This document shows positions 1-10,044 of a stretch of 64,000 nucleotides of DNA, piece by piece. The first letter of the stretch is position 1. Every line of letters starts with the position of its first letter. The DNA lies in the NCBI GenBank assembly GCA_003483885.1, contig DMXI01000271.1, positions 14,795 through 78,794 on the forward strand, in the 5' to 3' direction. This stretch comes from Microscillaceae bacterium (GTDB lineage Bacteria; Bacteroidota; Bacteroidia; Cytophagales; Microscillaceae). The position numbers were made by a program, and so were the translations under genes. A model generated the notes under the pieces. That model saw nothing but the letters and a program-made list of their open reading frames with translations. It ran no database searches and had not been told where the DNA came from.

Positions 1-3000
1 CACTCAAGTCACTATTGCCTAATAAAATATGCACCAGCGTAGCAAAAGAAAGATCGAGGCTGGTGGCCAATGTTGCAAATCGTTGCAGGGCCTGAAGGTA
101 TTTTAATTGATCGGCCTCGCTCGCTGATTGATAAGTATCACTCGTAGGCTTGAACACTTCATACACATAAGCATAGGAGTTATTCTCGTCAGTAAATGAC
201 AAGAGTTGCCCCATCAACATCAACGCTCGACTTTGGTCGTTGTCAAGTCCCAGTTCATTGCCTACAATGGTATGGGTTTGGTCAAAATGAGGGTAAGCAT
301 ACACCAAAAAGTTTAGGTTGGTGTTGTTTTCTCCAAATTTATCGGGATAGGCCGCTTGAAAAGCTGTCGCAATCGTCAATTGATTCTGGCATATGCCAAA
401 TAAGGTGGAGGTGTTGTCGGCAATGGCAAAAACCGGGCTGGCCAAAACGGCATCTCGCAATGTATAATAAAGGTGCAGCCCAACAAAAGAACCTTCATCC
501 CAACTACTTACCGTTCCTAAATTATTTGTCCACTCGGTTTCGGTAAAATCGTCTGAACCTTCGCTTTGCACCAAATAAGTCAATATGTCTCCCGCAATGG
601 CGGCCACAGTCGACTGAGCATCTTCATGGTATTCCGAAAATTGCGCTGGATTGGTAAATACATAAGTGCCCACTACGGCTGAACTAAACGTATAAGCTCC
701 AGTATTTTGAATCAATGGTCTGCCTGGCCCTACCGGATCTTCTCCATCGATGGTATAGCTCCAGCTACGACCACTCTCAGACAAAATCCCTAACAAGTAT
801 AGTCCAGCCTCTCCACCAGTGAGGTTTTCTTTGAATAAATTGGCAAAATTATCTCCCTTATCGGCACTTTCGTCGGCAGTTTGAAAAACCGAGTTCAAAG
901 TCTGCAGCAAGTTCGTTAATTCAGTAGTAGTCAATATGTCCTCGGTTTCTCCTTTGCCCAACATCAACAATACCTGCTCAATGCTTACATCATAAGCCGC
1001 GATGGTATCCGTAAAATCCTGCAAGGCTTCAAAACCAGTCAAACAATCGGATGGTGAAGATGAAAGAGACAAAAAATCGGTGGTTCCAAAAGCTTCATCA
1101 CTAGCCGTTAGTGGGTGTGCAATCAAGGTAAGGAAATCTTCAATAGTGATACCTTGATTTTGGGCTGCTTGAGTGATGCGATAAATGGGATATACCACTT
1201 CGGTGACAGTTTCAGAGCCACCCAATGATAAATGATCAAGAATAAGATCCAATTCATCGGTGGTAATGTTACAGGCTTTGCATACTGCACTTCTATAAGG
1301 AGTAGTGATATCTACCACTGCATTGGCCAACAATGTTACTTGTAAACCACTTTCGGCTATTACTTGGGTACCCTCGGGCAATTCTTCATAGCTAATGAGG
1401 GAGCCATCGGTATAAAACATGTAGAAAGCGGGTACATCCCTTACCCTGCCGTCCATAACGCTATCAATGTACTCGATATAAGCCCCCTCTGGAATTGTCA
1501 GGAAATCATGATCTTCTTGGTCTGGATATACAATATCGGTTCCTTGTATGGGGTAAATAGTATTCCCCGCTTTAATTTCCAAAGTGCCTGCCGACCATTC
1601 TCCTGTAGCCCTTGAATGTATATCCAATAGATCATCCCACATATTTTCGTAATCCCCAAAGTCTTGTCCATAAGGCTTGATGTAACCTAATTGGGCGGCA
1701 GCCTCGGTAATGCTAATCGATTGGTCGGAAGCCAATTGTTGTACGGCGGCTATCCAGGCATAAAACTGATCTCCACCAGTGGCTAAAATATCGGCATCCT
1801 TCTTTACCTTAGAGCTGGGTATTTGCTCAAAATTGCTCATCGAGAGTAGCCAGTGCATATCGGTATAGGAAATACCAGTGAGTTGGCTAAGGCGAATCAT
1901 TCGGTATAAACGATCGATGGTCACAAGATCAACATTACTAAAGGCCTCATCAGTCATGGTTAAATAATCGCTGCTAGACGTGTGATTGTTGATGTATAAA
2001 TAAGGCAAAATACTGCTTTGTTCGGCATCAGTGGTTCCGGCTTCTATGGCTTCTTTGAGCTCGACAATGCTCAGCTGAGTCTGGGCCATCAACATAGCAG
2101 GGGTGAGGTCTCCTATGCTGCTCAAAGATAGTCCCAAACGGGTTTTAATGGCAGACAAGGTAGAGGCAGCGGTAGTCAGTATCTGGTTGTACTCATGCAC
2201 GGCTATGTTCCAGTGAGTCCAACCTGGTACCTCGGCCGTGGTAGTAGGCGATTGGCTTACCTCTTTGGCTTCGGGTAAGCTACTACCTAGCAACTCAAGG
2301 CCTTTGCCTATTTGCTGTTGCGATTTGTTAAAAGCCGGTGGGTAGTTGCTAATGCTAAGATTGGCATTGCCCCCCAATGAATGGCTCAATACCGATTCCA
2401 GGGCTTCGTTTACCAATTGAATAGTAGGTACCTCAGTATTGGTAGCCTCAGGGGTTAGAGGGGTATCGACCAAGTCGGAGCGACGAATACTCAATGAAGA
2501 CACTGAGAGGTTCAAAGAGGTAATCGTAAACGAACTCCAGGCCACCTCATTGGTGCCAGCTGTACTTTTTGCTTCTACCAAAGTACCCTCTTCCACCTCT
2601 GTATCAGGCAAATAAGCATCGTCGGTAAGGGAAACATTACTCACCGTAGCTTGTTGATAATTCCCCGTAGCATCAATGTAGGTAAGCTCGGTGTTTCCAT
2701 CGTTGTACTCAATAGATATAGGGTAAGCCCCACTCGGAAAATCAGTTACTGGTACTAACTGAGGAACAGCAGCATCGATATCCGTTAAATAAAGGGTACC
2801 TGTGTCGCCTACCCATACCCCTCCAATGATGGTACTTTCGTCAGATTTAACTGCTGGAATAAAGTTGGTCGAGCTTTCAGGTACGTACACTAGTCCCAAA
2901 TCTCTTACATAACGGCTGCCATCTACCCCAAAGTCTCGGTTGAACTGAAGGCCCAGTAACCGAAAACCCACTGGGGTATCCCAACTTACATTGGGTCCCA

Positions 3001-3889
3001 CAATGGTGACACTTGTATCTGATCCCCCATCCAGGTATTGATTACCTAAATTGGTATTAATGACTAAACGCTTTGCGTAATTATTACTAAAGTAACAGGT
3101 AATATTGGTGATTTCTTCGCCACTTGCCAAATATGAGGGCATAATGGCAGTTTGGGTAGCTCCAAGCAAAGTCCCATCGGTATATTCTACCCCCACTTGA
3201 TCAAGTACTGAGCCTCCCCAACCTCGCAAACGGGCCACGTACATATCAGGCGTAACTGATCCGTCAAAAGTTACGTTAAGGTCATCTCCCTTTCCTACAA
3301 CTTTAGTCATCAATACAGGAACCGTCTCACTCCCGGTAAGGCTTGTCAAAGTATCACCAGAAATGGCGGCATCACTTACACTATTGGAGAGGCTTTTTTT
3401 CGTCAATTCATACAAATCGGTGAGGTAGGCCGTCGCCGAAAGCACACTTTCGTCGTGGGGCACTTCCAGGTAGTTTTCTTCTCCAAACAAATCGGCATAA
3501 CTGGGTAGTCCTTCATAGTTGCTGGTGTCATGGTTATGGGCATTGGTACTGGCCCCGTCCGAGGCAGTTTGGCCATGTACATTGTAGTATTGCATCACCA
3601 ATAAACTCCTGATTTGGGCAGCACTTGTGTAAAACTCGTCGGCTAGTTCATCACCATTATAAGCATCTCCACTAACTATGTTATTTGTAAAAGTGGTACC
3701 ATAGGTAGCTATGAAGTCATCTGCACTTACTGCCGTTACATCTAACGATGAGGTGATTCCAGCACTCTCCAGTGCGGTAATCAAACTGGTTCTGCCGCTA
3801 GAGTTGTGAGTGGTACTAAAAGCATATGCTAAATTCGTAAAATTGGGGTTATCCAGGATATTCCCCAAGCGAGTGGTTGTGTCTGACAT
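1..3889 (-). CDS. Tc toxin A-subunit-like protein, N-terminal ~1296 residues (partial)
   Basis: An open frame runs from an ATG at 3889 off the left edge; sampled stretches, including the leftmost 360 bases, contain no stop. Near residues 127-165 the stretch SYADLFGEENY, followed by the VLSATAYLTDLYEL helix, matches the start of the alpha-helical shell (VRP1/TcA) domain of insecticidal Tc toxins. PTIQLVNEALESV (about residue 484) and RLYRMIRLSQLTGISYTDMH (about residue 660) are further TcA-type helices. Residues about 185-345 are beta-rich and include GWGGSVLDQVGVEYTDG, resembling a jacalin-like lectin fold; a second beta-rich insert lies near residues 800-880. TcA proteins form pentameric pore-forming translocation tubes whose variable inserts bind receptors. 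No signal peptide is visible, as is usual for TcA. The pore and TcB-binding regions lie outside the window. Family call is fairly firm; target and lectin specificity are unknown. Confidence 0.72.
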   Translation of the reverse strand, partial: MSDTTTRLGNILDNPNFTNLAYAFSTTHNSSGRTSLITALESAGITSSLDVTAVSADDFIATYGTTFTNNIVSGDAYNGDELADEFYTSAAQIRSLLVMQYYNVHGQTASDGASTNAHNHDTSNYEGLPSYADLFGEENYLEVPHDESVLSATAYLTDLYELTKKSLSNSVSDAAISGDTLTSLTGSETVPVLMTKVVGKGDDLNVTFDGSVTPDMYVARLRGWGGSVLDQVGVEYTDGTLLGATQTAIMPSYLASGEEITNITCYFSNNYAKRLVINTNLGNQYLDGGSDTSVTIVGPNVSWDTPVGFRLLGLQFNRDFGVDGSRYVRDLGLVYVPESSTNFIPAVKSDESTIIGGVWVGDTGTLYLTDIDAAVPQLVPVTDFPSGAYPISIEYNDGNTELTYIDATGNYQQATVSNVSLTDDAYLPDTEVEEGTLVEAKSTAGTNEVAWSSFTITSLNLSVSSLSIRRSDLVDTPLTPEATNTEVPTIQLVNEALESVLSHSLGGNANLSISNYPPAFNKSQQQIGKGLELLGSSLPEAKEVSQSPTTTAEVPGWTHWNIAVHEYNQILTTAASTLSAIKTRLGLSLSSIGDLTPAMLMAQTQLSIVELKEAIEAGTTDAEQSSILPYLYINNHTSSSDYLTMTDEAFSNVDLVTIDRLYRMIRLSQLTGISYTDMHWLLSMSNFEQIPSSKVKKDADILATGGDQFYAWIAAVQQLASDQSISITEAAAQLGYIKPYGQDFGDYENMWDDLLDIHSRATGEWSAGTLEIKAGNTIYPIQGTDIVYPDQEDHDFLTIPEGAYIEYIDSVMDGRVRDVPAFYMFYTDGSLISYEELPEGTQVIAESGLQVTLLANAVVDITTPYRSAVCKACNITTDELDLILDHLSLGGSETVTEVVYPIYRITQAAQNQGITIEDFLTLIAHPLTASDEAFGTTDFLSLSSSPSDCLTGFEALQDFTDTIAAYDVSIEQVLLMLGKGETEDILTTTELTNLLQTLNSVFQTADESADKGDNFANLFKENLTGGEAGLYLLGILSESGRSWSYTIDGEDPVGPGRPLIQNTGAYTFSSAVVGTYVFTNPAQFSEYHEDAQSTVAAIAGDILTYLVQSEGSDDFTETEWTNNLGTVSSWDEGSFVGLHLYYTLRDAVLASPVFAIADNTSTLFGICQNQLTIATAFQAAYPDKFGENNTNLNFLVYAYPHFDQTHTIVGNELGLDNDQSRALMLMGQLLSFTDENNSYAYVYEVFKPTSDTYQSASEADQLKYLQALQRFATLATSLDLSFATLVHILLGNSDLS

Positions 3890-4640
3890 GACGTGTTAGA
3901 TTAAAATGTTTGTTTTTTACCTATAGTCTACCCCTATCTCTTCCGGGCTTTTTACCGATGCTTGCCACCTGTAATTGGGTGCAGCAATGCCAATAGAAAA
4001 GCCCTGAAAAACCTGAAAAGGTTATTTGTGCTTTGAGGTAAGTTACTATGTGGTTAATTAAAAAATTAGAATAATATTTGGTTTTGACATAGGAATCCCG
4101 ATTAACAAATTCCTTGAATTTTGACCATAAACCGAAGGTGGTATATAATAAAAAACCACTCTACGGATTACCTTGAATTTCAAAGTGTTTGCCTGGTTAC
4201 AAAAACTTAGGCTTCTTTGTTTTTCGGGCATAGGAGTCCTATGCAAAGGATTTAAATATCCTTATTATCAGTATTTTATGTCGGAAGTAAATGGGTGTGA
4301 TTAAAAAAGAGTAAAGCCTCTTTTTATTTTTTAGGATCGTTGTTTTTGGTAAGACTCACATTGGTCTTTCAACGAAAAAGCATAACAAAAAAGATATTTC
4401 TCATAACCTGATATTTGTAGTTTTACAATTGATTTTAGCTTGTGGTAATATTGTGAAGAATGCCAGCAATTCAGAATATTATTTTATATACTCAAATAAC
4501 GGACTTTTTTCTGATTAGTTAATATTTAAATATGTACAATACATAGACAATGAAAAAAAGTGGGGCAATTTGCGGTAGGATGCGGAGGTTGATAGCTCAT
4601 TACTGTCTACCAACAAGCTTGCCTCTCTAGGGCAATAGTT
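3890..4640. other. Intergenic region upstream of the TcA-like gene
   Basis: This 750-base AT-rich stretch separates the toxin-like gene from the insertion sequence. Short open frames here, such as 4058-4246 on the minus strand, have no family resemblance. I found no clear TAnnTTTG promoter reading toward the toxin gene. The last ten bases (4631-4640, GGCAATAGTT) are the left copy of the target duplication of the insertion sequence. Confidence 0.6.
4631..4640. repeat. Left target-site duplication of the ISAs1 element
   Basis: GGCAATAGTT lies immediately outside the left inverted repeat and is identical to 5943-5952. Joining the flanks restores a continuous sequence that runs into the hairpin at 5950-5983. 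Confidence 0.9.
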
Positions 4641-5942
4641 CAATGCTGTTTCTTTAACAACTCTTCGAGTCCCCTGTCGTGTCAAAGAAGTCTCCTCCTG
4701 AGAGCAGGCAGGGTTGTGTCATTCTAATAAAGGATGTATTTTTTGATAAACTTAATTCATCCTTACATGTACGAATTATTAAGAGATTTAGCAACAATAG
4801 ATGATCCCCGTCGTCAAGCCGGCAAACGCCATGATTTATGTATCGTGTTATTTTTATGTATTCTGAGTATTCTTCAGGGTGCCAAGGGTTACAGGAGCAT
4901 AGGTCGTTTTATTAGTGACAATGCAGCGTTTTTGATGAGTTACTTACCATTAAAAAAGCCTCGTTTACCTTCTCTCTCAACGGTGATTAGGGTATTACAA
5001 GTTGTTGATTATGATCAGTTAAGCCTAGTAATTTCTACCTGGCAGACGAAATGCTTACCAGTACAAGAGTTATATGTGGTTTGTGGTGATGGAAAAGGCA
5101 TTGGAGGTACTTGTGAGAATCTTTTAGGGACCAATCAGAATTATGTACGGGTTTGTAGCTTTTTTGAAGCTTTTAGCGGTGTAGTTGTTTCTGTAGTTCC
5201 TTATGACAACAAGGCTGATGCTGAAACAAAGGTATTCCAGGCGATGGTCAACAAATTGGCACTACCTGGGGAAGTGCTCATAACAGGTGATGCTTTACAT
5301 TGCCAGAGGAAGACCGTGGAAATATGTGCTTCTAAGGGATTTTCTTACCTTTTCAAAGTAAAGCAAAATCAGCCTCATTTATATAATAGTATTACAGTAG
5401 CACACCAATCAGACGATCTGTTGGATTTTTTTCATACATCTGAGCGTCAGAAAGGACGAATAGAGCATAGAAAAATACACTTATATGCTTTTTCTGACAA
5501 GCTTACTCACAAGTGGAAAAATGCAAAAGTTTGCATGGTGGTTACTAGAAGTGGAAAGCGAAAGGGGAAACTATATCAGCGAGAAAGTTACTATATCAGT
5601 GATAGGGTGGATTCAGCAGAAGTGTTTTTAGCATTCATAAGAATGCATTGGTTAATAGAAAACAGGCTCCATTGGAACAAAGATGTAAATTATATGGAAG
5701 ATAAATCTAAAATTCGTAAAAAGAATGCTCCTAAAACACTTACTGTTATAAGAGGCTTTGCGTTGGGAGAATTGCACAAAAATGGCAATACCCAAATCAA
5801 AGCCCGAATGCAGCAACTAACTAATAATCCTCAAAAAATGGTGGATTTATTGAATTATAGAGAATGAAACGACCCTGCCTGAGAGCAGGAGGACTAAGGT
5901 GGTCTGCTACGCGAGTAACAAACATCCTTAAGGAAACAGCAT
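4641..5942 (+). mobile_element. ISAs1-family insertion sequence, complete, 1302 bp
   Basis: The left end begins CAATGCTGTTTCTTTAA (4641) and the right end finishes TTAAGGAAACAGCATTG (5942); these are inverted copies with one mismatch. A second subterminal inverted match lies at about 4693-4725 and 5867-5895 (the CTGAGAGCAGG region). The element is flanked by a perfect 10-base direct repeat, GGCAATAGTT, at 4631-4640 and 5943-5952, in line with the 8-10 base duplications known for this family. Intact ends, an intact transposase and an identical duplication indicate a fairly recent insertion. Confidence 0.93.
4734..5867 (+). CDS. ISAs1-family transposase
   Basis: This 377-residue DDE transposase catalyses cut-and-paste movement of the surrounding element. 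The N-terminal DPRRQAGKRHDL region is the associated domain typical of ISAs1. VVCGDGKGIGG, LITGDALHCQ and the C-terminal HWLIENRLHWNKDVNYMED block (about residues 302-325) carry the expected acidic residues; the last resembles the family's H-x-x-I-E-N-x-L-H-W-x-x-D motif. Length is normal for the family and there is no frameshift. The start at 4734 gives MYFLINLIHPYMYELL; an internal methionine twelve residues later (MYELLRDL, 4767) fits the family start equally well. Confidence 0.92.
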   Translation: MYFLINLIHPYMYELLRDLATIDDPRRQAGKRHDLCIVLFLCILSILQGAKGYRSIGRFISDNAAFLMSYLPLKKPRLPSLSTVIRVLQVVDYDQLSLVISTWQTKCLPVQELYVVCGDGKGIGGTCENLLGTNQNYVRVCSFFEAFSGVVVSVVPYDNKADAETKVFQAMVNKLALPGEVLITGDALHCQRKTVEICASKGFSYLFKVKQNQPHLYNSITVAHQSDDLLDFFHTSERQKGRIEHRKIHLYAFSDKLTHKWKNAKVCMVVTRSGKRKGKLYQRESYYISDRVDSAEVFLAFIRMHWLIENRLHWNKDVNYMEDKSKIRKKNAPKTLTVIRGFALGELHKNGNTQIKARMQQLTNNPQKMVDLLNYRE

Positions 5943-5952
5943 TGGGCAATAG
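5943..5952. repeat. Right target-site duplication of the ISAs1 element
   Basis: GGCAATAGTT abuts the right inverted repeat and is identical to 4631-4640. Its last three bases form the base of the hairpin at 5950-5983. Confidence 0.9.
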
Positions 5953-5983
5953 TTGGCGGTGTCGTTTCACTTAAACACCACCA
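5950..5983. repeat. Hairpin at the right edge of the insertion sequence
   Basis: GTTGGCGGTGT (5950-5960) can pair with ACACCACCAAC (5973-5983), eleven pairs with one G-U. There is no T run, so it is not a classical terminator. The IS inserted at the base of this stem, and the first three bases belong to the target duplication. Confidence 0.5.
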
Positions 5984-6088
5984 ACGGGGTAAGGAAATTA
6001 ATTTTCGTCTTTGAAAAGGTTTGAAGGGAAAAGTATTGATAGGCCAGGAGGGCAGCCAACAAAAATCAGGGAGTATTCTGGTAAACAG

Positions 6089-6115
6089 CTGTCAGGTCCT
6101 TGAAGAACCTGACAG
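6089..6115. repeat. REP-like hairpin downstream of the histidine kinase
   Basis: CTGTCAGGT (6089-6097) is a perfect inverted copy of ACCTGACAG (6107-6115), 27 bases beyond the stop codon of the kinase gene. The same type of CAGGT...ACCTG hairpin recurs at 37224-37256 after another gene end. I infer transcript-end processing or weak termination. Confidence 0.55.
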
Positions 6116-6141
6116 GAAAATATCATTTGGTTTTAACTACG

Positions 6142-9100
6142 CTATATCTGTTGCAGCAATTTCCGAAACTTCACCTCATTGCAAGTATAAAGCGAATCTT
6201 CCAGTTCGGTTTTCCAATGCAATAGGTTAGGGCTTGCATTTTCTTCGATGCTCTCGAGCACAGTCCTGATATTGGTTGTCTCAAAAATTTGATATTGTTG
6301 TATTTGGTTTGCTATCGACAATAATAGGCTTTGCTCCTGAGAGGTAAATTGAATCCTTTGGCTGGAGCTTACCAACAACGTATCAGACGTTGCCTGACCC
6401 ATCGAAACCACTTGGGGTGTTTGGTGCACTATTGGGAAGGTAAACCAAAATGTAGACCCGAGCCCTTGGATAGACTCTACTCCGATCTGCCCTCCGTGAG
6501 CTTCTACTGCCAATTTACAAAAAGCAAGTCCTAAGCCATTGGCTCTAATAAAGCCCGTCGCTGAAGGAGTTGCCTGCTGAAATCTATCAAAGATTTTACC
6601 CAGATGCTCAGGCGCAATGCCCACTCCATTGTCGCTTACAGATACTTTACAAATTTGATCGTCGGACACTTCTACCTGCAAATGGATCTCCCCGTTTTGG
6701 GGAGTGTATTTAATCGCATTGGAAAGTAAATTTACCAATACCCGCACTATAAGCTCGTTATCACCTTCAATATAAGTAACCGGAAAATGATGCAAATGGA
6801 TCTGAAGGTTTTTATCCCTGGCTACAAACTGTATCCGTTGGCAAGCATCTTTTAGTAGTGCACTGACAGTGATTATTTCTTTTTGGAGTACCATCTTATT
6901 TTCCTCCATTCTTTGCACATCCAGGATATTGGTAATCAGGATTTGCATACGCTTACCTGCCTGATTGATAGAAGTAAACAATGGGTTGGATTTTTCTTCG
7001 GAGAGTCCAATAATTGCACTGAGAGGATTTTTGAGGTCATGTACAATCATCCCCATCATTTGCTCCTTAAATTGATCCAAACTAAGCAGTTGTGCGTTGG
7101 TATTGGCCAATAATCGGTTGCTACGCTGTTTGCTGCGATAAAACACAGTTAAAACAAACATCAACACTCCCAATACACCTACGCCTACCAAAGCCAAGTG
7201 CTGGTTGGCCTTCAGAGTGCGTTCATTGGCTTTTTGGGTTTGTATCTTGGCCTTCAGTGCTTTGCGTTCATGTTTTTGAATTTGTTTGAGAGAGTCTTGT
7301 CGTTTTTCATAAATATAGCGGGTTTTTATTTCAGCCATTTTTCTGAGTTTTTGCACACTAAACAAGCTATCGCTCATGGCTTTATAAATGATATAATCCT
7401 CGAAAGCTTGCTTATAGTTGCCTATTTTTCCAAAAGTTTGCGCCCGCATCTTTAGCGCATTTCTTTTCACAATTACATCCTGATAAGTTTGGGCCTCGCC
7501 AATTGTTTGATTAAAATAAGCGAGTGCCTGGGTATAACGACCTAAAAAATAATAGGCATTTCCTACATAATAACTCAATGTTTGATGTAGCCGATAAATG
7601 TAAGGATTTATCTTGGTAATGATTTTGACGACTTGTTCAAAGTGTTTTTTGGCTAAAGTGGAGTTTTGCTGGATTAAAGCTTGTTGTCCTAAAAAATAAT
7701 GAACCATAAGCATAGATTGTATACTGCCTTCTTGCTTGGCCAATGCAAGACTTTGTCGGCCATATTTTTCGGCCAATGCATACTTCTTTTCTTTTTGATA
7801 TACTTGCCCCAGATAATAAAGCGCCCACAGCCTGTACCCTGCCGAAGAAGCGACCACTTTTAATAAATGTTGTTTGGCTATTGCGTATTCTCTGGTTTCT
7901 AAGTGAACTTTTCCCAGATAGATGTTTTTATAGGCTTCGTGGTGCATCACAGATGATTGCCCTGTTTTTTCATCCTTAAGCAATCTTTGATAGACAAAAT
8001 CCATTACTTTAGAGAGGTTGCCCTCCCGAAAAAACTGCGCAGTAATGGTTTGATTAAAAAGGGGTTGCAGGTATTTCTTTTCTGAGGTGGCCACCATTTG
8101 CCCAAGCTTGTGCTGGTATTTCTGTAATTGTTCTTTATTTCCTATTCCGTCATAAATCGTCACTAACAAACGATATGCCTTTATAACTCTCTCTATTGCC
8201 TTTTCTTTTTGGGCCTTTTTGAGTGCTTTTTTAGCATAGTGTAACGCTTTTGACCAATGTCTGTTTTTTATATAATAATGAGTATTAATGATGTACCTCA
8301 ACATCCAATTAGGGTACGTTTTCTCGCAGATTTTTTCTACCTCGACAAGGTATTTCCAAGCAATAGGCAAATTGTATTGATCAGAATACAACATGACCAG
8401 ATTTCCATAAGTACCCAGTAAACCTCGTTCATTTTTTTGGGTAAGGTATATACGGGCTGCTGCTTGATAGTACGTAATGGCTTTGCCATATTCTAACATC
8501 AGGTTGTAGGCATTGCCAATACCATTAAGGTTATGAGCTTGCCAGGTTATTTTTTTAAGTCGACGGTGAATCTCTAATGATTTTTGATGATATGAGACTC
8601 CTTTTTTATACTCCCCTTTTTCACGGCAAACAATTCCCATTTCGTGGTAAACAACGGCTACCCTTGAGTGTTTTTTTATGTTTTGGAAAACGCTCAAGGC
8701 TTGTGAAAAATAGTCAAACGCCTGGCTATAGTTAGTCATTAGCTTATGCAAAAAACCAATATTGAATAGGTTGATCCCAATAAGTTCGTGCTTGTTGGTG
8801 TGTTTTCTCCAAACGAGTGCTTTATTGTAATACTCAAGTGCTTGGGTGTATTGATGCTTTTTGATATAAACGTCGCCAATTTTTAAACAGGCATTGGCTT
8901 TTTTTGTGGACATTTTAGACCCATTTGGCAATGTCAGTACCTGGGAATAGCTTTTAATGGCTTGGTCGGTTTTGTGTTGTTTCCGAAATAAATTGCCCTG
9001 GCTTATGTAGACATTTGCTGTAGTGGAATCGTGCAACGGAGACTTTAGCAAACGCTGCAACGAATCCATTGTGTGTTTTATTTTTTCTTGAGCAGCGGTT

Positions 9101-9180
9101 TTGTGTGTTTGAGCAGTGGTGACTTGGTATGTCAAAATAAAAACAATACCCCAAAGTCCTGACTTTTTAAGGGAGCACAT
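6142..9180 (-). CDS. TPR-repeat sensor histidine kinase
   Basis: This 1012-residue kinase starts with a signal peptide (about 1-23, ending TTAQ). Ten or more tetratricopeptide repeats follow (about 45-600), e.g. QALEYYNKALVWRKH and QAFDYFSQALSVFQN, with a charged coiled coil (about 620-660), a transmembrane helix (LALVGVGVLGVLMFVLTVF, about 664-685) and then the kinase core. The phosphoacceptor is H714 in MIVHDLKNP. The ATPase domain shows the N box NLLSNAIKY, DNGVGIAP and GLGLAFCK. About 90 residues follow the ATPase domain with no recognisable domain. TPRs would lie outside the inner membrane. It lies downstream of, and in the same orientation as, the response regulator ending at 10045, so the two may be partners, though 864 bases separate them. 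Confidence 0.9.
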   Translation of the reverse strand: MCSLKKSGLWGIVFILTYQVTTAQTHKTAAQEKIKHTMDSLQRLLKSPLHDSTTANVYISQGNLFRKQHKTDQAIKSYSQVLTLPNGSKMSTKKANACLKIGDVYIKKHQYTQALEYYNKALVWRKHTNKHELIGINLFNIGFLHKLMTNYSQAFDYFSQALSVFQNIKKHSRVAVVYHEMGIVCREKGEYKKGVSYHQKSLEIHRRLKKITWQAHNLNGIGNAYNLMLEYGKAITYYQAAARIYLTQKNERGLLGTYGNLVMLYSDQYNLPIAWKYLVEVEKICEKTYPNWMLRYIINTHYYIKNRHWSKALHYAKKALKKAQKEKAIERVIKAYRLLVTIYDGIGNKEQLQKYQHKLGQMVATSEKKYLQPLFNQTITAQFFREGNLSKVMDFVYQRLLKDEKTGQSSVMHHEAYKNIYLGKVHLETREYAIAKQHLLKVVASSAGYRLWALYYLGQVYQKEKKYALAEKYGRQSLALAKQEGSIQSMLMVHYFLGQQALIQQNSTLAKKHFEQVVKIITKINPYIYRLHQTLSYYVGNAYYFLGRYTQALAYFNQTIGEAQTYQDVIVKRNALKMRAQTFGKIGNYKQAFEDYIIYKAMSDSLFSVQKLRKMAEIKTRYIYEKRQDSLKQIQKHERKALKAKIQTQKANERTLKANQHLALVGVGVLGVLMFVLTVFYRSKQRSNRLLANTNAQLLSLDQFKEQMMGMIVHDLKNPLSAIIGLSEEKSNPLFTSINQAGKRMQILITNILDVQRMEENKMVLQKEIITVSALLKDACQRIQFVARDKNLQIHLHHFPVTYIEGDNELIVRVLVNLLSNAIKYTPQNGEIHLQVEVSDDQICKVSVSDNGVGIAPEHLGKIFDRFQQATPSATGFIRANGLGLAFCKLAVEAHGGQIGVESIQGLGSTFWFTFPIVHQTPQVVSMGQATSDTLLVSSSQRIQFTSQEQSLLLSIANQIQQYQIFETTNIRTVLESIEENASPNLLHWKTELEDSLYTCNEVKFRKLLQQI

Positions 9181-10044
9181 GACTGTAAAATACTTTTGAA
9201 ATAGTTAGTGTATATGCACCATCCTATTGAGCCTGCAAATAGTAGTGGAACCTGAGAGGTGCTACTATCTATCAATAGATAGGTGTTTGATTGTGTACAA
9301 ATCGACATTAGGATAAATATTCCTAATAAAATAACTTTCTCGACTTTTCTGTGACTTGCCAAACCCAAGTCCTTGTAGGGGAGGTCTTTATTTCAGGCTT
9401 TGTCATAGATGACTATAAATAGGTTTTATAGCCCTCCATAGCTCTGACGATATCAATAATACTCATCTATAATGAAGCTAAAGATGATCTCAGAAATAAA
9501 TAGCGAGATTTGTTATAATTATTTAACTATATGTTTAAAATAAACCAAAGACTTAGTCTATTGATTGAGTTTTTGTATGATATATTGCCAATCAATTTGA
9601 CACATCTAATCCAAAAATTAGTTTGCTGTTTTACTTCAAAGGTGAAACAACGCTTATCATACAACTTCCTGCAAACGAAGTTTTAAACATATACTAAAAA
9701 AAAACAGACGGTATTAACTTGGTATTTGGAAAACCTTATTCACTGAAAAGTAAATACATTTCATTAGAATGGAGTAGTAGGGTAGGAGGATATTTTTCAA
9801 TATCTGGTAGCACTCGTGTTCGGTTTAGTGTTGTGAGGGTAAATTGCATTTGATTAAAAAAATTAAGTGAAAAGAGCTTTGTAGAATCCCAAATGTTAGT
9901 GATTGGGTTGTACAAGTAGAAGTCAAGAGCATAGAAAATGTACTCGTTTTGAGTAAAAAAAATATAATTTACCAATAAGTATCCTGAAAATCAGGTGCTT
10001 ATCTGTACAAGTACATTTTCATTATCTACTGGGTTAGGCCAACA
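9181..10044. other. Intergenic region between response regulator and histidine kinase
   Basis: This 864-base AT-rich gap holds the dispersed repeat at 9524-9697. The only sizeable open frame (9736-9975, minus, 79 codons) has no recognisable family and AT-driven composition. I see no other gene. Confidence 0.6.
9524..9697. repeat. MITE-like dispersed repeat, family 2, copy 1
   Basis: The ends TAACTATATGTTTAAAA (9524-9540) and TTTTAAACATATACTAA (9681-9697) are inverted copies with a few mismatches. The inner motif starting TTTGACACATCTAATCC (9596) recurs with one mismatch at 45350 in copy 3. Total length is 174 bases and there is no coding potential. It is probably a miniature non-autonomous transposable element. 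Confidence 0.65.

Noticed and set aside
196..546. Plus-strand frame opposite the toxin-like gene
   Set aside because: It is the antisense shadow of the long minus-strand frame, which has clear TcA motifs.
4058..4246. 62-codon minus-strand frame upstream of the toxin-like gene
   Set aside because: Composition follows AT-rich non-coding sequence; no domain, no neighbour coupling.
9736..9975. 79-codon minus-strand frame between regulator and kinase genes
   Set aside because: Rich in Phe, Tyr, Asn and Leu from AT bias, with no recognisable pattern; lies next to a dispersed repeat.
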